64,000 nt of DNA, from positions 1 to 64,000 of the forward strand of contig NZ_SMKA01000004.1 of assembly GCF_004348455.1 (NCBI RefSeq), given 5' to 3'. This DNA comes from Kribbella albertanoniae. Lineage in GTDB: Bacteria > Actinomycetota > Actinomycetes > Propionibacteriales > Kribbellaceae. Below, piece by piece: positions 33,708-41,354 of this stretch. Positions within the stretch are counted from its first letter, which is position 1. Each line of letters begins with the position of its first letter. The position numbers were made by a program, and so were the translations under genes. Under the pieces are notes generated by a model. That model ran no database searches, was not told the origin of the DNA, and was given only the letters and a program-made list of their open reading frames with translations.

Positions 33708-34295
33708 GTGCCGAAGCTGTGGAGCGAGACGATCGATGCGCATCGCCGTACCGTCCGGGACGCGATCTTGGAGGCCGGTTGGGCGCTGGTGACCGAGCGC
33801 GGGCTGATGTCTGTGACGATGACGCAGATCGCGGCGAAGGCCGGTATCGGCCGCGCAACGTTGTACAAGTACTTCCCGGACGTCGAAGCGATTCTGGCCG
33901 CTCAACACGAACGCCATGTTGCTGCTCATCTCGGAGAACTCACAGTGCTTCGCGAGCAGCCTGGCGCGGCAGGCCAGCGGCTCAAGGCGGTTCTCGAGCG
34001 CTATGCACTCATCTGCTATCACCGCGGGCGACATGGCACTGAAGAACTCGGGGCCCTGCTGCACAGGGGTGAACACGTTGCCCGTGCCGAGCAGCAACTG
34101 ACCGCGCTGTTCGGGGAACTGCTGGTCGAAGCTGCTGCTACTGGTGAGCTGCGAGACGACGTCCCAGCCGATGAGCTTGCCAGCTATTGCCTGCATGCGC
34201 TGGCCGCCGCCGGCGGTCTCCCCACAGAGGAGGCGGTGGATCGGCTCGTCTCGATCACGCTGGCCGGGCTGGGTCTGTCTGACAGCGCTACGTAA
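33708..34295 (+). CDS. TetR-family regulator, divergent from the Csp operon
   Basis: It encodes 195 residues from GTG 33708. The HTH is clear: RDAILEAGWALVTERGLMSV and MTQIAAKAGIGRATLYKYFP, followed by a helical ligand domain with His-rich RYALICYHRGRHGTEELGAL and LLHRGEHVAR. It probably represses the divergent operon 33627-32366 through the palindrome at 33649-33678. The His/Cys cluster near residues 103-125 could suggest metal sensing, but TetR ligands are usually organic, so this is speculation. Confidence 0.85.
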   Translation: MPKLWSETIDAHRRTVRDAILEAGWALVTERGLMSVTMTQIAAKAGIGRATLYKYFPDVEAILAAQHERHVAAHLGELTVLREQPGAAGQRLKAVLERYALICYHRGRHGTEELGALLHRGEHVARAEQQLTALFGELLVEAAATGELRDDVPADELASYCLHALAAAGGLPTEEAVDRLVSITLAGLGLSDSAT

Positions 34296-34333
34296 CTGCT
34301 GCCCGCCGCTGGATTCGCAGTCGAGCAGGGTCT

Positions 34334-35518
34334 TTACTGCAGTCGACTTCTCCAGCGGGGCATGGCAAGGGAGAGGGACGCGATGATGGTCGCGGTGGCG
34401 GCGATGCCGGTTCCGATCCAGAGGGGTCCGCGGTCTATGGCGGCTCCGGCGCCCGCGCTGCCGGCGGCGAAGCCGAGCCAGTTGGCTGTCGTCAAGGCGG
34501 CGAAGGCCTGGGATTGTGCTTGGGGAGGCGTGTGGTTGGCGATGAGGAGCGCTTCGATGGCGTCTGCTGGTCCGGTCGCTGCGCCGGCCAGGAACAGCAA
34601 TGCGATGGAGATCGCGACGCCGGGACCGGTGCCGATGGCAACGATGAGAACGCCGTACAGCGCGAGCGCGATGGAGAGTTGTGCTGGCAGCGATCGGGGC
34701 AGGGCCAGGCCGCCGTAGGTGAAGCTGGCAAGTACTCCGCCGCAGGCTATGGCCGCAATGAATGGCCCCGGATTGATGCTGAGGTGAGCGGCGTGGGCAA
34801 CGACACTGACCTGTAGCGCTCCAATGGCGACTGCGCCAAGGACCACGACGGCCAGCACGTGCAGCTGCCGACTGTCCAGGGTGGTACGGCGGGCACGCTC
34901 GGCTCGAAGGCTGTCGCGATTGATCGCCTCCAGGGACCGGACGGCCGGCGCCGCGCGAAGCCACCAGAAACCGGCCAGCGCGACGACGGCCGTGACCGCT
35001 ACAGCAAGGATCGGCCGGGTGACGGCGACCACGCCTCCGACGATCAGTGGACCGACGACGAAGACCATCTCGGCGAACAGTCCCGAGATGGAGAAAAGCG
35101 CCCGGCGGCTGGCCGGGTCGTCGTACATCGCGAAGACCTTCTTCGCGATTGCCGACGCAGGCGGCGTGCAAGATCCGGCAGCTGCGGCGGTCGCGATGAG
35201 GACAAATGCGGGAGCGTCGACAAGTGTGGCAGTGATGTAGCCGGCGAATGCGGTGGACTGTGCGGCGCTCGCGACACCGAGTGTCCACAGAGGGCCGCGG
35301 TGGTCGACGGCGCGGCCCCAGACGGGTGCGGTGAGGGCGACCGCGACGGAGTAGGCGCCAACGACGGCGCCAGCGATGCTGTAGCTGCCGGTGCTGTGCA
35401 TGGTGCTGGTGAGCAGGGATAGATTCACCATCCCAGCCAGCAGATAGCAGACCAGAACGGCCGCGACCACGCGGGCGACACCGGGGATGGCCAGGGCGCT
35501 GCGGTAGCTGGCCAGCAC
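34334..35518 (-). CDS. MFS transporter, 12-helix type
   Basis: This 394-residue protein has about 12 hydrophobic segments. VWGRAVDHRGPLWTLGV resembles motif A between helices 2 and 3 (normally G.L.D..GRR). PPASAIAKKVFAMYDDPASRRALFS sits at the central loop. It starts with GTG 35518, 1 bp after the stop of the DHA2 exporter, so the two form an operon. It exports an unknown compound. The pairing of two MFS genes with the TetR at 37011 suggests regulated efflux of related compounds. Confidence 0.85.
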   Translation of the reverse strand: MLASYRSALAIPGVARVVAAVLVCYLLAGMVNLSLLTSTMHSTGSYSIAGAVVGAYSVAVALTAPVWGRAVDHRGPLWTLGVASAAQSTAFAGYITATLVDAPAFVLIATAAAAGSCTPPASAIAKKVFAMYDDPASRRALFSISGLFAEMVFVVGPLIVGGVVAVTRPILAVAVTAVVALAGFWWLRAAPAVRSLEAINRDSLRAERARRTTLDSRQLHVLAVVVLGAVAIGALQVSVVAHAAHLSINPGPFIAAIACGGVLASFTYGGLALPRSLPAQLSIALALYGVLIVAIGTGPGVAISIALLFLAGAATGPADAIEALLIANHTPPQAQSQAFAALTTANWLGFAAGSAGAGAAIDRGPLWIGTGIAATATIIASLSLAMPRWRSRLQ

Positions 35519-35519
35519 G

Positions 35520-36956
35520 TCATTGCCCGTCGGTCGGCTGCGCGATCGGCTTGATCAGCACGGCTGCCAGGGCCGCCGCCACGCCGGTCAAGGCGGCAGC
35601 AACGAGCAGCGCCAAGCCCCAGCCGTTGGTGGTCGACTCAGGGGATGTAGGGCCAGTGGCTGCTGCGGCGCTGATGGTGGTCAGGACCGCCAGACCTAAT
35701 GCTCCTCCGATCTGTTGGGCGGCGTTGAACAGCGCGGAGGCGATACCGGAGTCGGCGGGTCCGGCACTGGACATCGCGGCCGTGGTCAGCGGGACGAACG
35801 TCAGCCCCAGCCCGAGGCCGGCAACGACCAGACCGGGCAGCAGGGTCGTCGCGTAGCTGGACGCCGGATCGATCCTGACGAGCGCTAGCAGCCCGAGCGC
35901 CACCAGCGCTGCTCCGGCCGCAGACAAGTGACCTGGCCTCACCCGGTCGGCCAGCGCTCCGGAGATCCGCGCAGCGACAGCGATCGCGACAGTCATCGGG
36001 ACGAACGCCAGCCCGACGTAGACCGGATCCCTGCCCTGAACGGTGGACAGGAACAGGCTGACGAAGAAGAACAGCGCGTAGATCGCGACACCCAGGATCA
36101 GCCCCACGCAGTCGGCAACGACGACGGTTCGGCTGCGGAGGATGCTGGCGGGCACGAGCGGCGCTCGGCGAGTGGCCTGCAAGATCACGAAGGTCGCAAG
36201 AAGCAGGACCGCAGCGAACAGGACCAGCAAGGTCTCGGTCGCCCACCCATGGTCGGCAGCGCTGGTCAGGCCGTAGACCAAGAGGATCAGACCTGCGGTG
36301 GCCATGGTCGCGCCAGCCACGTCGATCCGCGATGTGCGCGCTCCGCTGGACCGGGGCAGTACCAAGAGGCCGAGCGTCACGACGACAGCGACGATCGGAA
36401 CGTTGATCCATAGCACCCAGCGCCACGACAACGCCTCGGTCACTACCCCACCCAGCACAGAGCCCAGGGCTGTGCCGCCGGCCGTCACGCCGGCCCAGAT
36501 ACCGAATGCCAGCACCCGGCCGCGACCCGGCGCGAACACATCCATCACCAGGGCCATCGCCGCCGGTGCCATCATCGCCGCGCCGGCGCCTTGAACAGCC
36601 CGCGCACCGACCAGGACCAGTCCGTCTCCGGCAGCCCCACCAGCCAGCGACGCGAAACCGAACGCCAGCGCGCCGAGCAGGAACATCCGGCGGTGCCCGA
36701 ACCGGTCCGCGACTCTGCCGCCGACAAGCAGCAGCCCACCGAAGGCCAGCGTGTAGGCGGTGATCACCCACTGCAGTTGCGCGTCGGTGAACCCCAGTCC
36801 GTCACGAATAGGGCCTAACGCCACGTTGACGATCGTCGCGTCCACCACGATCAGCAGCTGACTACCCGCCAGCACACCCAGCGCCACCGCCGCGCGTGCA
36901 CCGATCCGGCCCGGCGCTGCCGCGCTCGCCACCGCATCCACTCCTCGCTTGTTCAC
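35520..36956 (-). CDS. MFS transporter, DHA2 (EmrB/QacA) family, second copy
   Basis: It encodes 478 residues from ATG 36956. GSQLLIVVDATIVNVALGPI, LQWVITAYTLAFGGLLLVGG and RVADRFGHRRMFLLG are the N-terminal DHA2 motifs, and about 14 membrane segments follow. It is a proton-driven multidrug-type exporter. It is divergent from the TetR gene at 37011 with 54 bp between and shares motifs with the exporter at 25563-27008, although it lacks that protein's His-rich tail. The second MFS gene follows at once. The substrate is unknown. Confidence 0.9.
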   Translation of the reverse strand: MNKRGVDAVASAAAPGRIGARAAVALGVLAGSQLLIVVDATIVNVALGPIRDGLGFTDAQLQWVITAYTLAFGGLLLVGGRVADRFGHRRMFLLGALAFGFASLAGGAAGDGLVLVGARAVQGAGAAMMAPAAMALVMDVFAPGRGRVLAFGIWAGVTAGGTALGSVLGGVVTEALSWRWVLWINVPIVAVVVTLGLLVLPRSSGARTSRIDVAGATMATAGLILLVYGLTSAADHGWATETLLVLFAAVLLLATFVILQATRRAPLVPASILRSRTVVVADCVGLILGVAIYALFFFVSLFLSTVQGRDPVYVGLAFVPMTVAIAVAARISGALADRVRPGHLSAAGAALVALGLLALVRIDPASSYATTLLPGLVVAGLGLGLTFVPLTTAAMSSAGPADSGIASALFNAAQQIGGALGLAVLTTISAAAATGPTSPESTTNGWGLALLVAAALTGVAAALAAVLIKPIAQPTDGQ

Positions 36957-37008
36957 TCAACGAGCGTAGAGCGAAGGCAGGTGTTCGGTCAACGCGTGTA
37001 GAGTGAAC
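36951..37008. promoter_or_regulatory. Operator region between the DHA2 exporter and its TetR
   Basis: GTTCACTC (36951-36958) is matched by GAGTGAAC (37001-37008), and inside lies CGT-N4-CGAA...TTCG-N4-ACG. Two copies of a CAACG.G.GTAGAG.GAA-type unit, one beginning at 36958 and one at 36990, form an imperfect direct repeat. Nested symmetric elements suit a TetR-family repressor. Confidence 0.45.
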
Positions 37009-37010
37009 GT

Positions 37011-37592
37011 GTGGTGGAGGACGAACGGATCTCGCGCGCCGACCGGCGCCGTCGTACGGAAGAAGCGATCGTGACGGCGGCGCGCCGCCAGTTCGGCGAG
37101 CTGGGCTACGAGCGGACCAGCATCCGCGGCGTCGCCGCTGAGGCGGGAATCGATCCCGCGCTGGTGATGCAGTTGTTCGGGAACAAGGAGGCGCTGTTCT
37201 CGGCGGCTGCCTCCGCCGGTGTGGGCCTGGAGGCGCTGACCGGCGCGACCACCAGCGAGCTGGCGCGGGCGGCAGCTGCGCATCTGTTCGCCGACTTCGA
37301 AGATGCCGAGCGGCGCGGAGGCGCGGAGGCGTTACTGCGCAGCTGCCTGACCCATCCTGCGGCTGGCGCCGTGCTGCGTGATCAGGTGATGGCGCCGACG
37401 CAGGCCGCAGTGGCCGCGACGATCGGTGGTGACGACGCCGAGCTTCGCGCCGCCGTCCTGAATGCCTGCACGCTCGGTGTGACGATCGCCCGCTACCTCC
37501 TGGAAGATCCAGTCCTGGCTGCAGCCGACCGTACCGATGTGGAGCGGATCCTTGGACCGGCACTCGAGGCCATCGTGTCGACTGGCGCCTAG
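37011..37592 (+). CDS. TetR-family repressor, divergent from MFS exporters
   Basis: It encodes 193 residues from GTG 37011. RRTEEAIVTAARRQFGELGY followed by TSIRGVAAEAGIDPALVMQL is the TetR HTH with the A.EAG...V...F motif; the last motif residues (LFGNKEALF) complete it. The C-terminal half has the TetR-C17 or C13-like helices with a short Ala-rich end. It should repress the divergent exporter operon and its own gene. The ligand is unknown. Confidence 0.88.
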   Translation: MVEDERISRADRRRRTEEAIVTAARRQFGELGYERTSIRGVAAEAGIDPALVMQLFGNKEALFSAAASAGVGLEALTGATTSELARAAAAHLFADFEDAERRGGAEALLRSCLTHPAAGAVLRDQVMAPTQAAVAATIGGDDAELRAAVLNACTLGVTIARYLLEDPVLAAADRTDVERILGPALEAIVSTGA

Positions 37593-37598
37593 CGGCGC

Positions 37599-38237
37599 CT
37601 AGTCGGTCAGGCCGAACGTATGAGGTGGGCCGTCCGTGAAGGCGACTTCGACTCGCCGCGGTCCCGCCGTCCCCGGCAGCGCATGCAGACCGCTGGGGGG
37701 TCCCCCGCACCAGTCTTCAATCTGGCCGGCTGGGCCGGCCACATCGATGCGAGTGATGCCGACCGGGTCGCGCCGGTGCGCGGCGGTGAGAATCGGCTGT
37801 CCTTGTGGCCAATGGATGAGGCACGGCAGGAAGCGCCGCTCGAAGTTCGCACCGAAACCGGCCAGGATGTACGGCGGAAAGCCCGGACCCTCGGCGGGCG
37901 CATCGAACACGGACATCTCGTGGATCGCTGCAAGCTCGCGCAGTCGCTGCTCTTCCTCGATCACCACCAACCAGGCCATCGGTATCAGCTCGTCCGCCGG
38001 ATGTGCGTCCAGCGCCTCCTGATCGAACGCGAGGAGCGGTGGGGCGCCGGCCGCCGGTGCGTCGCCATTCGGGTAGTGGATCTCCAGCAATTGGCCGTGC
38101 CGCAGCGGCACCACCAGGTTCGACAGACCAAGTCCTGGAATGGTCCGGCTTCGGGCAACTGCCAGCCCGGCCCGCTCGAGTACCCCCTCCGCTGCTTCCC
38201 GGCTGCGCGCGGCCAAGACGACATGATCGATCTCCAT
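37599..38237 (-). CDS. VOC-family (glyoxalase-like) protein
   Basis: It encodes 212 residues from ATG 38237. MEIDHVVLAARSREAAEGVL is a glyoxalase-like strand-helix opening with a metal-binding His5. GQLLEIHYPNG supplies the Glu/His position and later ITRIDVAGPAG repeats the module. Two modules make one VOC fold able to hold a divalent metal; substrates range from methylglyoxal to antibiotics. It is preceded by a large Fur/Zur-like palindrome, so its expression may follow metal supply. It is convergent with the TetR at 37011. Confidence 0.75.
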   Translation of the reverse strand: MEIDHVVLAARSREAAEGVLERAGLAVARSRTIPGLGLSNLVVPLRHGQLLEIHYPNGDAPAAGAPPLLAFDQEALDAHPADELIPMAWLVVIEEEQRLRELAAIHEMSVFDAPAEGPGFPPYILAGFGANFERRFLPCLIHWPQGQPILTAAHRRDPVGITRIDVAGPAGQIEDWCGGPPSGLHALPGTAGPRRVEVAFTDGPPHTFGLTD

Positions 38238-38250
38238 GATCTCGAGGCTA

Positions 38251-38281
38251 CTTGCTATTGGAATCGATTTTCAATAACAAG
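38251..38281. promoter_or_regulatory. Fur/Zur-like 31-bp palindrome upstream of the VOC gene
   Basis: CTTGCTATTGGAATCGA and the complementary TCGATTTTCAATAACAAG form a 31-bp near-perfect palindrome with only three mismatched pairs, centred on ATCGAT. The TTGRAAATCGATTYYCAA core resembles Fur/Zur boxes. It starts 14 bp upstream of the VOC ATG at 38237, where a repressor would block transcription. Confidence 0.5.
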
Positions 38282-38377
38282 CCGCCCCGACTGCAGAAAC
38301 TGCGAGCTCCGTGATCCCGTCCTCGCCGATGCTGACCGCGAGGATCTGGAACGGCTCCTGCGACCAAGACCTTCGGG

Positions 38378-38596
38378 CTAATCGGTGAGGCGGCGGGCGG
38401 TGTAGCCGGTGCTCGTGATCGCATCGTGGATGGCGGATGGATCGATACCCGCCGAGTCGACCTCGACGGTCGTGCGGCCGGCTCGGACGTCGGTGGTGGA
38501 TGAGGTGACGCCGGGGACGTCCTCGACGGCGTCGTCGACGAGGAGTCCGCAGCTGGAGCAGTGCATTCCGGTGACTTCGAAAATCAGTTCAGCCAT
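38378..38596 (-). CDS. Heavy-metal-associated (HMA) copper chaperone-like protein
   Basis: It encodes 72 residues from ATG 38596. MAELIFEVTGMHCSSCG carries the MxCxxC metal-binding motif (Cys13, Cys16); the rest follows the beta-alpha-beta-beta-alpha-beta fold (GVTSSTTDVRAGRTTVEVD; IHDAITSTGYTARRL). It would bind Cu(I) and pass it to an ATPase or cupredoxin. It lies 5 bp downstream of the TauE-cupredoxin gene, so the pair form a copper-trafficking operon. A second HMA protein is at 41048-41317. Confidence 0.9.
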   Translation of the reverse strand: MAELIFEVTGMHCSSCGLLVDDAVEDVPGVTSSTTDVRAGRTTVEVDSAGIDPSAIHDAITSTGYTARRLTD

Positions 38597-38601
38597 CACG
38601 G

Positions 38602-39630
38602 TCACGCTCCCTGGAAGACGACGCGGCCGCCGTACATGCCCATCCCGCAGCTGTAGCTGAGGGTCCCGGGCTTCGGGGTGCCGAGGTCGATGGTGGCTTC
38701 GCCGGTCGGCTCCAGGACGAGTTGCTTGTCCAGGTCGGGGACGACGAACGATCGCACGCAGCCGCCGGTCCTGTTGGTAGCGACAACCAGGGTGGTGGGG
38801 ATCCCGGCCTTGGCTGTGACGATTTCGGGCTGGTATCCGTCGCTGCGGGCCTGGATGGTGACGAGCTGTCGGCCGTCGGGCGCGGACCGGACAGCGTCTG
38901 CCGGTACTGCGCTCGCCGCCGCAGAGGTAGATCCATCTGGCCACCAGCCGCCGAGCCGGATACCGGAGGTGACAGTCCAGAGCGCTACCGCGAGGATGAC
39001 GACGCCGGTGGCGATGCTGAGCCTGCCCTGCCAGAGGCGAGTGGCCGAGCGCAGTACAACGCCGATGACGGCGAAGAGCGGCCCGGTGCCCAGGACGAAT
39101 CCGGCCATGACGGCCGCGCCGGCAACTGGTGAACCGGAGGTGATAGCGACGAGCTCCATGCTCAAGGTGACGCCGCAGGGGATGAGGATGGTGAGGAAAC
39201 CCAGGATTGCAGGGGCGGTGGCGCTGCTGGACTTTGCGGATCTGCGGACGCGCTTGCCCCATGCTGCTGGGGGATGCGGGACGAGGCGGCGTACGGCGGC
39301 GACTCCGAGCAGGTCTAGCGCGAACAGCACCATCAGTACGGCTGCCGCTATCAGTAGCAATGCCTGGAGGTGAGGACTCGGCTGGATCGCAGCTCCCACG
39401 ATGCCGAGTGCTGCGCCCAGCAGGCTATGGGAGATGAGCTTCGCGCCGAGGAAGGCGCCTACGGGAGCGAACGGGCCGACGTGCCGGTGGTTCTCGTCGG
39501 ACAGTGCGTCGTGGCGGCGCGTGACAGCACTGGCGAGCAGACCTCCTTGTACCGCGGCGCAGGAGGCGCCACCGGCGAGGAGACCGGTGGTGAGGCCAGT
39601 GAGGAACAAGGTCATGGAACTAGCCATCAA
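38602..39630 (-). CDS. TauE/UreH-like membrane protein fused to a cupredoxin
   Basis: It encodes 342 residues (tandem ATGs at 39630 and 39627). Residues 1-225 are a six- to seven-helix SafE/UreH-type membrane domain (TGLLAGGASCAAVQGGLLA; ILGFLTILIPCGVTLSMEL with CG near a helix). Residues 230-342 are a blue-copper-like domain with VTIQARSDGYQPEIVTAKAG and a Cys-containing end (GTLSYSCGMGMYGGRVVF) that holds the expected Cys and Met ligands. It may move copper across the membrane or reduce disulfides; the fusion is known in Gram-positive copper operons. The HMA gene follows it. Confidence 0.75.
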   Translation of the reverse strand: MMASSMTLFLTGLTTGLLAGGASCAAVQGGLLASAVTRRHDALSDENHRHVGPFAPVGAFLGAKLISHSLLGAALGIVGAAIQPSPHLQALLLIAAAVLMVLFALDLLGVAAVRRLVPHPPAAWGKRVRRSAKSSSATAPAILGFLTILIPCGVTLSMELVAITSGSPVAGAAVMAGFVLGTGPLFAVIGVVLRSATRLWQGRLSIATGVVILAVALWTVTSGIRLGGWWPDGSTSAAASAVPADAVRSAPDGRQLVTIQARSDGYQPEIVTAKAGIPTTLVVATNRTGGCVRSFVVPDLDKQLVLEPTGEATIDLGTPKPGTLSYSCGMGMYGGRVVFQGA

Positions 39631-39724
39631 GCAGGATCCTTCTGTGTGCCGCGGGACCTGGTAGCCGCGGAGATATCGAACGAGGCAGGCGAGACAGCAC
39701 CCACGAGGGATGCTGAGTCACCTG

Positions 39725-40114
39725 CTAGGTCCGATTCACACAGAGCTGATGGATGTCGGGCGGTCTAGCCGCCGATTGGTCAACACACACAGGACACGTG
39801 GCGGCCAATGGCCTGGCGAAAGTCGCGTTGACGGAGACATCCCCGAGCGGGGCAGACGCAGACCCGCTGTCCGGTGTGGCCGGGTGGCACTGCTGGCGCG
39901 TGTCCATGCAGTGGCCGGTGGTCTCCTGGCCGTGATGATCGGGGAGATCCGTCGCCGGTTCGCCGTGCTGTTCCATCACAGCCATTGTTGCCATGGGCGC
40001 CGAGGACTCTTGGTGCGAGGGCGACCAGCCGATACCCGCAAAGCAGGCCAGAGTCAGCAGACAGGCCGTGATCGCCCAGCGAGTCTGAGCCGATACCCTC
40101 GCCGCCGCCGACAT
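39725..40114 (-). CDS. Small His/Met-rich secreted or membrane protein
   Basis: In this 129-residue protein an N-terminal hydrophobic segment (RWAITACLLTLACFAGIGW) is followed by a Met/His-rich loop (MATMAVMEQHGEPATD, DHHGQETTGHCM) and a Cys-containing tail (CHPATPDS; ATCPVCVDQS). Cys, His and Met spacing suggests metal binding at the outer face. The gene at 57678-58070 has the same plan. No known family is certain. It is upstream of the TauE-cupredoxin gene on the same strand, so it may be part of that operon. Confidence 0.5.
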   Translation of the reverse strand: MSAAARVSAQTRWAITACLLTLACFAGIGWSPSHQESSAPMATMAVMEQHGEPATDLPDHHGQETTGHCMDTRQQCHPATPDSGSASAPLGDVSVNATFARPLAATCPVCVDQSAARPPDIHQLCVNRT

Positions 40115-40175
40115 GCCCCAGATCGTAGATCAGCCGGATGCATCGGCCCCAACTGGTCCCTTCGATCTGAGGCGG

Positions 40176-40961
40176 TCAAGCGAGGAATCCGGTGATGCGC
40201 CTCGTCCAGGTCCTCACGTCGTCGGCGCTGGTGGAGACGTGAAGTTCGGCGTTGGGCAGCAGATCGTGAAGCTTGTGAGCAGTGGACACGGGGTGGAGCG
40301 GGTCGGTGTCCCACGCCAGGATCAGGGTCGGCTGCGTGATTGTTGCGACCATGTCTTGCGCGGGAAGGTCGGATCGGCTGATGCCTGTGAAGACGCTCGC
40401 GAGCAGTTCGTCGTCAACAGCCGGCGTAAGTTCGAACTTGGGGTAGTCGGCGAAAATAGGTAACGGGTCCGCGGCGGCCCATTGCTCTCGCCAAACTGCG
40501 GGGCCTTGTGACTCGATCGTGCCGGCGATGTCGGAGTAGACGTGCTGAGCGAGTGGCGCGTCGTCCCAGGCGGCGGGCGGGATCATGAGCACTAGCCGCC
40601 GGAACAGATCCGGTTGGGCGATCGTGGCGCGCAGGGCGGTGTCTGCTCCCAGCGACGATCCAGCGAAGTCGATCGGCTCGTCGATGCCGATCGCGTCGAC
40701 CAGTGCCAGCAGGTCTCGGCCGAAGTTGTTGAAGGTGTAGTCGGCGGCGATCGGTCGGCCGGTGGATTCGCCGTGGCCGCGGGCATCGTAGGTGAGCAGG
40801 CGCCTGCCCTCACCCAAGGCATCGAGGTCGAGCAGCTCGAGACGCCTCACGGCGTCGCGACTCAAGGGCACTCCGTGCGCGTAGGCAAGGGTCAACCCGG
40901 TCCCGAAGTACTGGTAGGCGATCGTTGCGCCGTCGCGGTCGAAGTAGCTGTCGGTGGGCAT
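40176..40961 (-). CDS. Alpha/beta hydrolase with missing catalytic His
   Basis: In this 261-residue protein the nucleophile elbow is DFAGSSLGADTAL (Ser about 103), a strand before it gives LLTYDARGHGESTG, and the Asp region is LILAWDTDPLHPVS. Where the catalytic His (usually GH) should follow, the sequence reads HVSTSADDVRTWTRR, so the His is not in the normal place. It may be inactive, use another His or be a non-enzymatic relative. It sits before the CopZ gene on the same strand with no membrane segment. A role in metal handling is not evident. Confidence 0.75.
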   Translation of the reverse strand: MPTDSYFDRDGATIAYQYFGTGLTLAYAHGVPLSRDAVRRLELLDLDALGEGRRLLTYDARGHGESTGRPIAADYTFNNFGRDLLALVDAIGIDEPIDFAGSSLGADTALRATIAQPDLFRRLVLMIPPAAWDDAPLAQHVYSDIAGTIESQGPAVWREQWAAADPLPIFADYPKFELTPAVDDELLASVFTGISRSDLPAQDMVATITQPTLILAWDTDPLHPVSTAHKLHDLLPNAELHVSTSADDVRTWTRRITGFLA

Positions 40962-41047
40962 CTCGTCTCCTCGCTGACGCAGGTGATCGGGGTGCGCCCC
41001 GGCCCGGCTGCGCGGTGCGCGAGCCGAGCCGGAGCAGGTAGTGCGGT

Positions 41048-41317
41048 TCAGGCGTGGGCCAGTTGGTAGCCGGCGTCCTCGATGGCGGCGCGGACCTGGT
41101 CGTCGGCCAGCGGGGTGCTGCTGTGGACTGCGACCGTGCCGGTGGCGACGTCGACGTCGACGGAGGTGACTCCGTCGAGCTTGCCGATGCTGGTGCTGAC
41201 CCGGCCGGCGCAGCCACCGCAGGTCATGCCGACGACGTTGTAGGTCGCGGCGGTGTCATGAACGCTCGGTGGTGCGGCCTCGATGTCGACGGTGCCGCAG
41301 TTGCAGTCGGTGCACAT
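41048..41317 (-). CDS. copZ: Copper chaperone (CopZ-like HMA protein)
   Basis: It encodes 89 residues. After a Cys-rich N-terminus (MCTDCNCGTV) comes YNVVGMTCGGCAGRVSTSI with MxCxxC at Cys33 and Cys36. The rest is the ferredoxin-like HMA fold. The extra Cys residues near the N-terminus (2, 5 and 7) may form another metal site. It is downstream of the copB-like ATPase, 37 bp away, in the CsoR-controlled unit. It should deliver Cu(I) to the ATPase or CsoR. Confidence 0.88.
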   Translation of the reverse strand: MCTDCNCGTVDIEAAPPSVHDTAATYNVVGMTCGGCAGRVSTSIGKLDGVTSVDVDVATGTVAVHSSTPLADDQVRAAIEDAGYQLAHA

Positions 41318-41354
41318 TGTGTTCCTTTCCTGAATCCATCGGTCGGGGAGTGGG

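Noticed and set aside
38282-38377. Plus-strand tail reading DCRNCELRDPVLADADREDL
   Set aside because: Two Cys looked like a metal-protein fragment, but the frame runs antisense to the VOC gene, has no start of its own and no recognisable homolog.
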